Origin: Planctomycetota bacterium
GTDB taxonomy: Bacteria; Planctomycetota; Phycisphaerae; UBA1845; UTPLA1
Length of the DNA: 64,000 bases
Direction of reading: 5' to 3'
Assembly: GCA_016235815.1 (NCBI GenBank)
Contig: JACRIM010000017.1
Location: 176,967 to 240,966 of the forward strand
Shown here: in pieces, positions 37,625 through 46,274 of the stretch
Layout of the letters: each line of letters opens with the position of its first letter
How positions within the stretch are numbered: the stretch's first letter is position 1
Position numbers and translations under genes: made by a program
The notes under the pieces: model-generated
What the model was told of the DNA's origin: nothing
Seen by the model: the letters and a program-made list of their open reading frames with translations, nothing else
Databases searched by the model: none

Positions 37625-37676
37625 CCGCCGCCAGTTCATTCGGCAATGCCGATTGCACTGGCGGCGGCGTTTTTTT
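37625..37676 (+). terminator. terminator reaching into the acpS coding end
   Basis: CCGCCGCCAGT and ACTGGCGGCGG pair over 11 bases, followed by seven T, in the direction of the PEP-CTERM gene. The right arm and loop encode the last codons of acpS on the other strand (from 37636). Confidence 0.8.
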
Positions 37677-38019
37677 CCGTGTGGGTGATGGACAGCATGA
37701 CGCGCGTGATGCCGAGCGAGTCGGCAATCGTGCGGCAGTGGCCGGTGAGGGTGACGTGCGGCTGACCGGCGGAGTCGTTCAGAATCTCGATGTCGGTCCA
37801 GGCGATCTGCCCGCGCCAGCCGGTGCCAAGCATTTTCAGGATCGCCTCTTTTGCGGCGAATCGGCCGGCGATACGCGGGATGGGGTGCTTGTGTTTTTCG
37901 CAGTAGGCGCGCTCGGCGGTCGTGAGGATGCGCGAAAGAAACCGGTCGGGGTGTTCCCGCCAGACCTTCTCGATCCGATCACATTCAATAAGATCAATGC
38001 CGTGGGCGATCATTCGCAT
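37636..38019 (-). CDS. acpS: holo-[acyl-carrier-protein] synthase
   Basis: A 127-residue AcpS that transfers 4'-phosphopantetheine from CoA to acyl carrier protein. It shows GIDLIECDRIEKV (metal-binding Asp 9) and RIAGRFAAKEAILKMLGTG (Glu 58), the family hallmarks, and THTEKNAAASAI near the end. Its gene follows the two TMTC-like genes after 15 bases on the same strand, probably one operon. The last codons form part of the opposite-strand terminator. Confidence 0.93.
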   Translation of the reverse strand: MRMIAHGIDLIECDRIEKVWREHPDRFLSRILTTAERAYCEKHKHPIPRIAGRFAAKEAILKMLGTGWRGQIAWTDIEILNDSAGQPHVTLTGHCRTIADSLGITRVMLSITHTEKNAAASAIGIAE

Positions 38020-38034
38020 TGGGTCATTGTAACC

Positions 38035-40299
38035 TCAGCGTTGCACGTTCGGCATGTAGGACGCGCGGTCGGGTGATGCGCGGAATGGCTGGCTGGATTC
38101 ATAGTGTTTCAACCGATTCTCCATTTCGCTTGTCGGACGCCGCAGTCCGCCCAATCGCGGCGATGCCGTCATTCGTTCCGCTTCGATGGCCCGTCGCTGA
38201 GTCGCGACCGCCGCCGTGTACGCTCCGGTTTCGGCTTGTGAAGCGGCGAGGGCATCGAGTACGACGCCGATGTTTCCGCCGCTGAGTTGATCGGCGCGCT
38301 CTGCCAGTTGCAGGGCCTCGGCGCCGTTTCGCATGGCGTTGTCATTCGTCGTCGCAAGCACCCAGGCAAGATCGGTCAGGGCTTCGAGAAATCCGGGGTC
38401 GATTCGGAGGGCCTCGCGCCATGAGGCGATCGCGTCGGTCGTTCGGCCGGCCGCCATTCGGGCGCAACCAAGTTGATAAGCAGCCTGGGTCATCGTGGGT
38501 GCAGCCTGCAGGGCGCGGGCAAACCACGCCATCGCTTCGTCAAGCCGTCCGCTCTGGAAATAAGTCATGGCGAGGTTCTGCATTGCGCGAGGATGATTCG
38601 GCTGAATGCGCAGGGCGTCCGTGAAGTGGCGAATTGCGTCTTCGGTGCGCCCGGACTTGGCGAGGGCCGTGGCGAGGTTGTAATGTGTTTTGGCGTCAAA
38701 AGCGCGGAGCGCGAGCGCCTTCTCGTGCTCTTGCACTGCTTCCTGGAGTCGATTCTGCGCTTCGAGGCACATGGCAAGGTAGGTGTGGGTTTCGGGTGCG
38801 CCGGGTTTCATCTCGACGGCTTTTCGGGCGAGTGGTTCAGCTTCGGCGGCGCGGCCGAGCTTGGTGAGGGCCGAAACGAGATTGAGCTTTGCACCGAGGA
38901 ACGACGACTCGGCATCGACGGCGGCCTTGAATTCCTCCGCCGCCTCGGCGACGCGCCCTTTCTTCAGCTCGATGTGTCCCATCGCGACGCGGAGCGAGGC
39001 CGCATTCGGCGCATCGCGAAGCATGTGCCGCGTGAATTGCTCGTTGTCCTGCCAGAGCGCGAGATAGTTGCGCGTGCCGATCGCCATCGCGACTGACGCG
39101 AGCAGGGCCACGCCGGCCATGGCGCGGCGGCGACCCTCGATACCGCCCCTCCACCTCATGCTCATCCAGCCGGCGAGCGGCAGGAGAAGGCCGATCATCG
39201 GCAGATAGACAAATCGATCGGCGGCGATAACGGCGGTGAATCCGATGACGCCGAGCGTTGGAAAAATCATCACAAAGAAGATAAGCCAGCCGATGAGAAT
39301 GGATGTCGTCCAACGGAGCGAGGCGATCAGCAACACCACCAGCGCCAGCGTGCCGATGACGCCGATGAGATAAGCAGGCGTCGAAAGCGAAAAGGCGCCG
39401 GGGAATGGATAGAAGCCCGAGAGCGCGCTGGGCCAGACCAGTTTGCGAAGATAGAAGACGATGTTGTGGCAAAGGATGAGCGGAACGGCGGCGGGGGGAT
39501 AGTCCTCCGGCCGGGTGATGTCGGCTGTATTCCGCTGGGAGAGAATCGTGATAACGGCTGAGACCGCGGCCAAAGCAAACAGGGGGATCTTCTCAATGAC
39601 GGCGCGGCGGGAGAATCGTTTGAGCGGCCACACATCCATCAGCAGCATGGCGACGGGCAGCGGTGTGGTGGTGGGCTTTGACAGCAACGCCAGCACGAAC
39701 AGCACGAGGCAGATGGCATAGCGCCTGATGCGATGTTGGTGGTTGGGTGATGGCGCCTCCTCCGATCGCGTGTACTGAAAATAGGCGATGAGGCCGGCGA
39801 GGGCGAAGAATGCGGCGAGAACGCTCTTTCGCTCCGAAAGCCACGCGACGGATTCGACATGCATGGGATGCATGCCAAAAAGCAGGCTCACGAGTGCCGC
39901 GGGGGCGACCTGGCGAAACATCAGGAAAATAAGGACGCCGACCAACACGGTGTTCATCACGTGAAGCGCGAGGCTTGTCACGTGGAAGATGCTTTGATCC
40001 TCAGGCGTGCCGCCCATCGCGCAATCCAGCATGAGCGAGATCATGGCGAGTGGCTGGTAGTAGCCGCCGACGGTGGAGGGACGGAGGATTTCCGAGAGAA
40101 AGATCCACGCCGAGCGGAAGCTCGGTGCCTGAACATAGGGGTTGTCCGTCAGATACTGATCGTCATCGAACATTACCGCCTTCGCCGAGATTGCCGGCCA
40201 GAATACGAATGTCGTTGCGACGGCGACAAGCAGCAGGCACACGATCAGCGGCCCAGGGGGCGACGCGGCGTTTGCAGTGGTTGTGGCCGGTTTCTTCAT
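38035..40299 (-). CDS. TMTC-like membrane protein with TPR tail (copy 2)
   Basis: A 754-residue protein. The N-terminal half has about ten hydrophobic segments; after the first, FDDDQYLTDNP is the loop motif of GT-C/TMTC-type proteins (an acidic DD in the first outer loop), followed by YYQPLAMISLMLD and HPMHVESVAWLSERK (HP-x-x-VE-W). The C-terminal half is a TPR array (KLNLVSALTKLGRAAEAEPL, HYNLATALAKSGRTEDAIRH and others). The known eukaryotic TMTC proteins are O-mannosyltransferases; here a membrane glycosyltransferase using a lipid-linked sugar is plausible but unproven. It is a paralogue of the upstream gene. Confidence 0.8.
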   Translation of the reverse strand: MKKPATTTANAASPPGPLIVCLLLVAVATTFVFWPAISAKAVMFDDDQYLTDNPYVQAPSFRSAWIFLSEILRPSTVGGYYQPLAMISLMLDCAMGGTPEDQSIFHVTSLALHVMNTVLVGVLIFLMFRQVAPAALVSLLFGMHPMHVESVAWLSERKSVLAAFFALAGLIAYFQYTRSEEAPSPNHQHRIRRYAICLVLFVLALLSKPTTTPLPVAMLLMDVWPLKRFSRRAVIEKIPLFALAAVSAVITILSQRNTADITRPEDYPPAAVPLILCHNIVFYLRKLVWPSALSGFYPFPGAFSLSTPAYLIGVIGTLALVVLLIASLRWTTSILIGWLIFFVMIFPTLGVIGFTAVIAADRFVYLPMIGLLLPLAGWMSMRWRGGIEGRRRAMAGVALLASVAMAIGTRNYLALWQDNEQFTRHMLRDAPNAASLRVAMGHIELKKGRVAEAAEEFKAAVDAESSFLGAKLNLVSALTKLGRAAEAEPLARKAVEMKPGAPETHTYLAMCLEAQNRLQEAVQEHEKALALRAFDAKTHYNLATALAKSGRTEDAIRHFTDALRIQPNHPRAMQNLAMTYFQSGRLDEAMAWFARALQAAPTMTQAAYQLGCARMAAGRTTDAIASWREALRIDPGFLEALTDLAWVLATTNDNAMRNGAEALQLAERADQLSGGNIGVVLDALAASQAETGAYTAAVATQRRAIEAERMTASPRLGGLRRPTSEMENRLKHYESSQPFRASPDRASYMPNVQR

Positions 40300-40335
40300 A
40301 GAACGGCGAATCGTATCGTGGGGCGCGGCGGCGCG

Positions 40336-42459
40336 TCATGGCGCCTTAAAGGATTCGCGATTGATTGGTTCATGAGTGGGACGGCCGGCGCGGTAGTCGC
40401 CCAGTCGGCGATCGACCACGGCGGCGGAAGCAGGTTGGCCGATGGCGCGCCAGCGGGCCGCGCTTTTCTCGGCGGCGGCGACGGCGTCCTTAATGCGGCT
40501 GGCTTCAGCATAGGCCGCGGCAAGCGTTTCGAGGATCGACGGATCCTGGTAATTGGTTAAGACAGCGGCCCGTTCCGCGATTTGCACAGCCTCGGCGCCG
40601 TTGCGGACGGACGCTTCGTCGGCGGTTGCGAGGAGCCAAGCGAGATTGTTCATCGCCGTCAGCATGGTCGGGTCGCTCTGAATGGCCCGTCGCCATGCGT
40701 CGAGGCCTTCTCGCGTGCGCCCCGCGGAAACGAGAAGACACCCCCGTTGATAGTGCGACGGGGCATGATGGGCGTCGCAAACGAGCGCGGCGTCGAATTT
40801 GCTCAACGCTTCATCAAGCCGACCTCGGCGGAAATGGAACATGGCGTAGTTGTAGTTGATGCTCGCTGAGATTGGCCGAAGTTGTAGTGCGGTATCGAAG
40901 TTCCTTGCGGCTTCGTCAGACTTGCCCAGTCGGTCCTGAACCATGGCGAGGTTTTCGATCGCACCGGCCAGGCGCGGCGAGAGTCGTACGGCTTCCTTCA
41001 AGTGTCGCTCGGCCTCGTCGAGTTTGCCGGCGGCGGCGAGTGGCGTGGCGAGGCCGGCATGGGCGATGGGGTCTTCTTCTTGCTCGAGGGCGCGTCGATA
41101 GTAAGCAGCCGCTTCGTCGTATCTGCCGGCGCCGGAGAGAACATTTCCGAAACTGCTGAGGAGATAGGCCGACGTGGGGGCCTGGCCAACCATGTAGCGC
41201 ATCATGGTTTCAGTGGTGGTCCAATTCGAGAGATAGCTGCGCGCGGCGACGGCTTCACCAACACCGATAACGGCGACGATTGCAATCAGTGCGTTTGCGC
41301 GGGCGGCGCCGCGCTTCCAGTGATGAGTGATGAACCATGCGATCGGCAACAGCAGGCCGACCTTCGGCAAATATGAAAAACGATCGGCGGCGATGGAAGA
41401 GGTGAAGCCGACGAGGCCCATCGCGGGAAGGATGACGACGAGAAAGAAACCGAACCCGACGGCCCAGGCGCGAGTGCGCCGCAGCGAGAGAAGCAGCAAC
41501 ACACCAACCACAACGCTTCCGAGGACTCCGATCTGAACCATGCCCTGTGAGAGATTGAACGGCTCCGGCCATGGGTAATAGGCGCTAAGCCCCACGGGCC
41601 ACGCAATCTTCCATAGATAGAAAACGATGTTGTGAAACAAGAGGAGCGGCGTGGCCCACCACGGGTAGGAAACGGGGGTTACGACGTCGGCCGTACGGCC
41701 CTGAGAAATGATGGTGATGATGCCGAAGACGCCGCTGAGGGTGAGCAGCGGGATTTTTTCGAGCAGCGACCGGCGACTCCACCGATCGAGCGGCCAGAGG
41801 TCGAGCAGGCACAGCGCGATCGGCAGCATGGTGACGGTTGGTTTGGACATCAGGGCAAGCAGGAATAGTGCGATACAGGCGATGAACCATTGATTGATTG
41901 GTCGTTCGTCGCGTGAGCGAGCGTGATTGACGTAGCACGCGAGGCTTGCGAGGGCGAAAAAGGTCGCGAGAACGGTCTTGCGGTCAGACACCCACGCGAT
42001 GGACTCGACCGCACCAGGGTGAAGCCCAAAGAGGAGGCCGGCGGCCGTCGCAGCCGCGAGATTGTTAAATAGAAGCGTGACGAGAAGGACGATGAGTGCA
42101 GTACAAGCGGCATGGAGTGCGAGGCTGGTGCGATGGTAGACGCGGTAATCGTCCGGGCGGGCCCCCATCGCGGAGTCGAGCATGAGCGAAATCATGGCGA
42201 GGGGCTGGTAGTAACCGCCGACGGTGGAGGGTTCGAGAACTTCGCGAAGGAATCGGCCGGCGGCGGCGGCGCTGGGGTTGCGGACGAGCGGATTGAGGTG
42301 GACGTATTGGTCGTCATCGGACATGACGGCCTGCGCGGAAAGGGCGGGCCAGTGAGTGAAGAGCGTCGCGGCGATCACAACGCCAATGACGGCGGCCACC
42401 GCGATGGGCGATGCCGAACGACCTCTGTTTCTTTCAGGTGGAATCGACGCTTGACCCAT
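40336..42459 (-). CDS. TMTC-like membrane protein with TPR tail (copy 1)
   Basis: A 707-residue paralogue of the gene at 38035, with the same layout: SDDDQYVHLNPL after the first helix, YYQPLAMISLMLDSAMG, HPGAVESIAWVSDRKTVLATF, many transmembrane helices, then TPR repeats (HAGLATPLAAAGKLDEAERHL, FHFRRGRLDEALSKF). Spacing to copy 2 is 36 bases, so they are co-transcribed. The start lies only six bases after a TAGAAT hexamer, which would give a leaderless mRNA. Confidence 0.8.
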   Translation of the reverse strand: MGQASIPPERNRGRSASPIAVAAVIGVVIAATLFTHWPALSAQAVMSDDDQYVHLNPLVRNPSAAAAGRFLREVLEPSTVGGYYQPLAMISLMLDSAMGARPDDYRVYHRTSLALHAACTALIVLLVTLLFNNLAAATAAGLLFGLHPGAVESIAWVSDRKTVLATFFALASLACYVNHARSRDERPINQWFIACIALFLLALMSKPTVTMLPIALCLLDLWPLDRWSRRSLLEKIPLLTLSGVFGIITIISQGRTADVVTPVSYPWWATPLLLFHNIVFYLWKIAWPVGLSAYYPWPEPFNLSQGMVQIGVLGSVVVGVLLLLSLRRTRAWAVGFGFFLVVILPAMGLVGFTSSIAADRFSYLPKVGLLLPIAWFITHHWKRGAARANALIAIVAVIGVGEAVAARSYLSNWTTTETMMRYMVGQAPTSAYLLSSFGNVLSGAGRYDEAAAYYRRALEQEEDPIAHAGLATPLAAAGKLDEAERHLKEAVRLSPRLAGAIENLAMVQDRLGKSDEAARNFDTALQLRPISASINYNYAMFHFRRGRLDEALSKFDAALVCDAHHAPSHYQRGCLLVSAGRTREGLDAWRRAIQSDPTMLTAMNNLAWLLATADEASVRNGAEAVQIAERAAVLTNYQDPSILETLAAAYAEASRIKDAVAAAEKSAARWRAIGQPASAAVVDRRLGDYRAGRPTHEPINRESFKAP

Positions 42460-42465
42460 CGCGGC

Positions 42466-42471
42466 ATTCTA
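42466..42471 (-). promoter_or_regulatory. -10-like hexamer implying a leaderless TMTC transcript
   Basis: TAGAAT on the minus strand ends six bases before the ATG at 42459, so transcription would start at the ATG. No good ribosome site is present. The -35 side is not convincing. Confidence 0.3.
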
Positions 42472-42579
42472 TCGAAGTCGGTGCGCAGGAGTAGTGCGGG
42501 GCACGACGCAAATTGAGACATACCGTACCATGTTGAATGGCAACCGGGCCATGCGATTCCCGGCCTACGTTTTCGGTGA

Positions 42580-43422
42580 ATGATGCAAATCACGCTGCAC
42601 TGCCCATGCGGAACGCGCGACCCGATCAACGCGGACAAGGTGCCCAAAGCCATGACCTGCGCGAAGTGCGGCAAGGCGTTGGCATTTGGCCCGGCCGTGC
42701 AGTGGCTTCTGATCGGCGGGCGCAAAGGCCCGGCGCGGGCGGCGGTGCCGATTCCGCGCGACGTGCGACTCTCGATCGGAAATACCCCGGCGCAATGGCT
42801 GACACTTCCGGGCGAAGAGATCGGTGATCCTCATGCGGAGATTCAACTCGGCGCTGATGACAAGCTGCGCGTGTTCCATGCACAGGGGCGAAACGGAACC
42901 TGGATCAACAGCGCGAGCATCCATGAAGGTGTGCTTCGTTCGCAGGATTCGCTTTTCATCGGGCCGTATCGACTGCGCGTCACCGCGGAGCGGCCGACGA
43001 AGGACATGGACGTGGTGGTCGATGATCGCGCTGAGCCGGTGGTTGAGCCGGCGTCGGAAGAAGGGGAGCCGACGAAGACACCGCTGATTGTGTACGATGC
43101 GGATGACGTCGAGCCGGCGCCGAAGGGGCGGTTTATCGTCGCGGGGGTCGTGGCGGCACTGGCGCTTGGGTATCTCGGGTGGTGGCTGATCGCGCCGAAG
43201 TTCTCGAAGGATATGCCTTCGTCCACGTTCTATCGATGTCCGGCGGATGGCACGGTGGTTCGCGGCGGCTGGGACGATGGATTCCCGAAATGCCCGCAAT
43301 GCGGCGCATTATGCGTCGGTGGGTTAAGATACAAGGCGGAAAAGTCGGACGTGTCGCCAACGACGACCGCCCCGACTTCGCAATCGACCGGGTCAACGCC
43401 GAACAAGGGCAGCGGGCCATGA
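42580..43422 (+). CDS. FHA-like domain membrane protein with zinc-ribbon ends
   Basis: A 280-residue protein: N-terminal zinc ribbon (HCPCGTRD...CAKCGKAL), an FHA-like beta-sandwich (about 55-135; LSIGNTP, GDPHAEIQLG, GRNGTWINSASI, FIGPYRLRV), an acidic linker, one transmembrane helix (about 185-207) and a C-terminal ribbon (YRCPADGT..FPKCPQCGALCVGG). FHA domains read phospho-Thr; the usual Arg after Gly in the first loop is Asn here (IGN). The stop overlaps the next start as ATGA, pairing it with the pseudopilin. Orientation suggests the FHA side is cytoplasmic. Confidence 0.78.
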   Translation: MMQITLHCPCGTRDPINADKVPKAMTCAKCGKALAFGPAVQWLLIGGRKGPARAAVPIPRDVRLSIGNTPAQWLTLPGEEIGDPHAEIQLGADDKLRVFHAQGRNGTWINSASIHEGVLRSQDSLFIGPYRLRVTAERPTKDMDVVVDDRAEPVVEPASEEGEPTKTPLIVYDADDVEPAPKGRFIVAGVVAALALGYLGWWLIAPKFSKDMPSSTFYRCPADGTVVRGGWDDGFPKCPQCGALCVGGLRYKAEKSDVSPTTTAPTSQSTGSTPNKGSGP

Positions 43423-44216
43423 ACCTCGCAAACGCACGTACACGCCGGGCCTTCACGCTGCTTGAATTGCTGACGGTGATCGCCATCATCTCCGTGTTGG
43501 TTGCGCTGGTCTTGCCGTCACTGTCGGGCGCGCGGCAGCGTGGGCGAATCACCAAGTGCGAGGCGAACATCCGCGAGATCGCGCACGCCACGCTCCGCTA
43601 CGTCAGCCAGTGGGACGATGTGTTTCCCGTCAGCGCCGATTGCCTGAACAACAAATGCTTCTATTGGAACGGGCATCAATACCTCGGCTGGAATGGGACG
43701 GCGGGCAGCCCGACGGGGCGGGTGTGGAACCGCGTGTTGAATAACGAGCTGAATCTCGAACCGCAGCCGCCTGAAGGGAGCATGGCGAAGATCGCGCAGT
43801 GCCCGAGCGATCGCGGGGCATTTGGCGAAACAGGTTCGTCGAAATCGCTGTTTGAACTTTTCGGCACGAGCTATCCGCTGAATCCGATTCTGTGTCAGGG
43901 GCGCGTGTCGGACTGGAAATACCGGGCGACCGACATCGGGTTAAGCGCGGTGTTGCAGGTGTCGCGCAAGGTGGTCGTCGCGGATCATCCGGCGTTTGGA
44001 CTGACCTACGACGGAGCGTGGACGGGCATAAACCCCGGCTGGCATGATTCGCTACGGCCGACGGCGGTGGTGGGGTTCGCGGACGGCCATGCCGAGTATG
44101 TGCAGGGAATCGGGGGACTGCGCGAGTGGCAGTGGTATGGCGAGGCGAGCGGGCCGGAGTTCGTGAGGCGGCTGGCGACGAAAGTCGCGTGGAACGTCTA
44201 TCCCGGCGCGGAGTGA
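43419..44216 (+). CDS. type II secretion-type pseudopilin, single-copy form
   Basis: A 265-residue pseudopilin: MNLANARTRRA, then FTLLELLTVIAIISVLVALV. Later CEANIREIAHATLRYVSQWDDVF, QCPSDRG and FADGHAEYVQGIGG near the end give the family FADGH landmark. It overlaps the FHA gene by four bases (ATGA), with a long frame upstream that is not coding. Sequence is clearly different from the three tandem copies at 8-11 kb. Confidence 0.87.
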   Translation: MNLANARTRRAFTLLELLTVIAIISVLVALVLPSLSGARQRGRITKCEANIREIAHATLRYVSQWDDVFPVSADCLNNKCFYWNGHQYLGWNGTAGSPTGRVWNRVLNNELNLEPQPPEGSMAKIAQCPSDRGAFGETGSSKSLFELFGTSYPLNPILCQGRVSDWKYRATDIGLSAVLQVSRKVVVADHPAFGLTYDGAWTGINPGWHDSLRPTAVVGFADGHAEYVQGIGGLREWQWYGEASGPEFVRRLATKVAWNVYPGAE

Positions 44217-44258
44217 TGCACGCATACCGCGCGAACGCTTTCGGCGTACAATTCTCGT

Positions 44259-45140
44259 ATGGCAAAACAGCGAATACAAAAACTCCTGGCAGCGGCGGGG
44301 TTCGGTTCGCGCCGTGCCTGCGAAGAGATGGTGCTTGAGCGGCGCGTCTGCGTGAATGGCGAGCGGCTTTCCACCTTGCCGGCGCTTGTCGACCCGGAGA
44401 CAGACTCCATCACGATTGACGGGCGGCCGATCAAGGCGCAGGGGCACGTCTATTTCATGCTGAACAAGCCGTCAGGGGTCTTTTGCACGCACAACGATCC
44501 CGATGGCCGGACGCGGGCGGTGGATTTGCTGGTTGGTGTGCGCGAGCGGGTGTACCCGGTGGGCCGGCTGGAAGCGGAAACGATGGGGCTGCTTCTGCTG
44601 ACAAATGACGGGGAGCTGGCGCAGCAACTGACGCACCCGCGCTTCGGTGTGCAGAAGACCTATCGCGTCGAGGTCGCGGGGATGACGTCGGAGAATGTGC
44701 TGAACAAACTGCGATCCGGCGTGTGGCTTTCGGAGGGGCGCACCGCGCCGGCGAACATCGAAGTGATTCACGCCAATCGCAATCGGTCGATCCTGGAGAT
44801 TACCCTGCGTGAGAGCCGCAATCGCGAGATTCGGCGGATGCTGGCGAAGATGGGCCACAACGTGCGCCGCATCGTCCGCGTGCGAATGGGGCGGCTCACG
44901 ATCAGCAGGCTGCCGTTGGGGGCATTTCGACCGCTGACGGCCGACGAAGTGAAGTATCTGCGGTCCATTGTGGCGAAGACGCCGAGTGCACCGGAGAAAA
45001 GCTGGCGGCCGGCGCCAAGGAAGGGCACCGGCCCGCGGCGCGGTGCGCCCAAGGGTCGGCCCATCGCGCGGGCAAAGACGCCACGATCGAGCAGCCCGTC
45101 GCGCCGGATTATTCTCCCGGAGTCAAAGGCGCGGGGATGA
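44259..45140 (+). CDS. RsuA/RluB-family pseudouridine synthase with Asp-to-Glu at the active site
   Basis: A 293-residue protein with an S4 domain (MAKQRIQKLLAAAGFGSRRA) and the family fold (HVYFMLNKPSG, PVGRLEAETMGLLLLTNDGE, RFGVQKTYRVEV, ESRNREIRRMLAKMGHNV, RPLTADE). The catalytic motif is normally GRLD; here residue 105 is Glu (GAA codon). It is otherwise complete. The C-terminal ~50 residues are a basic Pro/Arg/Lys tail (GTGPRRGAPKGRPIARAKTP). It would be expected to modify 16S or 23S rRNA if active; whether Glu allows catalysis is open. Confidence 0.88.
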   Translation: MAKQRIQKLLAAAGFGSRRACEEMVLERRVCVNGERLSTLPALVDPETDSITIDGRPIKAQGHVYFMLNKPSGVFCTHNDPDGRTRAVDLLVGVRERVYPVGRLEAETMGLLLLTNDGELAQQLTHPRFGVQKTYRVEVAGMTSENVLNKLRSGVWLSEGRTAPANIEVIHANRNRSILEITLRESRNREIRRMLAKMGHNVRRIVRVRMGRLTISRLPLGAFRPLTADEVKYLRSIVAKTPSAPEKSWRPAPRKGTGPRRGAPKGRPIARAKTPRSSSPSRRIILPESKARG

Positions 45141-45248
45141 TCGTTTTCGACGTCCGACTCATCGTTGGTCGTTGACCTCGGCGGGCTTTTGAATTCGAGT
45201 TTGGGCTGACCGTCGCGACGCGCTGCATGATTGGATTTCTCAATACGA

Positions 45249-46232
45249 CTACGCGTGTCCGGCGCCCGGTGCGGGACATTGTCGCAGGTAATCAAGCAAA
45301 TCGGAAACGTTGGCCGTCGCAAGCGCCAGGCACGAATCGGCTCCACCGTAGTAGAGTCGAATTACACCCGTGACCTTGTTCAGAATCCAGCCGCAGGGAA
45401 ACACCACGTCGTTGACATCCCCCTGACGTTCATAGGGCATTTCCGGCGCGAAGATCCATTCATCGCTGCGTCGAAGCACCCGACACGGATCCTCAAGGTC
45501 CAGAAGGGCCAACCCCAGACGATAGAGGCATCCGCCGGCGGTGTGGCGCACGCCGTGGTAAAGGATCAGCCAACCCTCCTTGGTCTCCATCGGTGGCGGA
45601 CTGAGTCCGATTTTGTTCGCGTCCCACCACGCACCACGCCGCGCGTGCAAGATTATTTGGTGATCTCCCCAATGAATCAGGTCCGGCGAGAATGAGAGCC
45701 AGATGTGCGCGCCGGAACTGCCCGCGGAAACGGGCCGATGGATCATCGCGTACCGATTTCCGAATCGGCGTGGGAAGATGGCAGCATCCTTGTCTTCTGG
45801 AGGCATGACCGGGCCGAGTCGGGAGAACGACGTGAAGTCCTCCGTGCGCGCCAAGGACACGAGCGGGCCGCTCGGCGAATAGGAGGTGTAGGCGATGATC
45901 CACTCATTGCGATCCTCGACCCAGGTGAGCCGCGGGTCTTCCACGCCCCACGCCTCTTCAGAGTGATTGACGAGATCGGGTGGGAAGCTCGGCTTGGAAT
46001 CAATCTGCCAGTTGGAAATGCCATCGTTGCTTCTCGCCACGGTGAGGTGCGAGTGGCCTCGCCGATCTTCGACGCGTACCAGCAAGATGGTCTCATCGCC
46101 GCGCTGACAGGCGCCGGCGTTGAAGACGGTGTGCGCCGGATAGGGCCAATCGCCGGCGCTGAGAATCGGGTTGTCGTTGTGACGATGAAATAGAACCCGG
46201 TGCAGACTGGGTGGCTTTGCTTCTCGAATCAT
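45249..46232 (-). CDS. GH130-family glycoside phosphorylase/hydrolase
   Basis: A 327-residue five-bladed propeller-type enzyme: NPILSAGDWPYPAHTVFNAG, LLVRVEDRRG, GVEDPRLTWVEDRNEWIIAYTSYS (Asp 99 is the likely catalytic acid), HIWLSFSPDLIHWG, WDANKIGLSPPPMETKEGWLILYHGV, EMPYERQGDVNDVVFPCG. GH130 enzymes phosphorolyse or hydrolyse beta-mannosides; the exact linkage is not inferable. It follows an (alpha/alpha)-type protein and GT4 in one operon. Confidence 0.87.
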   Translation of the reverse strand: MIREAKPPSLHRVLFHRHNDNPILSAGDWPYPAHTVFNAGACQRGDETILLVRVEDRRGHSHLTVARSNDGISNWQIDSKPSFPPDLVNHSEEAWGVEDPRLTWVEDRNEWIIAYTSYSPSGPLVSLARTEDFTSFSRLGPVMPPEDKDAAIFPRRFGNRYAMIHRPVSAGSSGAHIWLSFSPDLIHWGDHQIILHARRGAWWDANKIGLSPPPMETKEGWLILYHGVRHTAGGCLYRLGLALLDLEDPCRVLRRSDEWIFAPEMPYERQGDVNDVVFPCGWILNKVTGVIRLYYGGADSCLALATANVSDLLDYLRQCPAPGAGHA

Positions 46233-46274
46233 GATGTTTCCTTGATCGCGTTTCTACCGAATGGACTCAACCGT

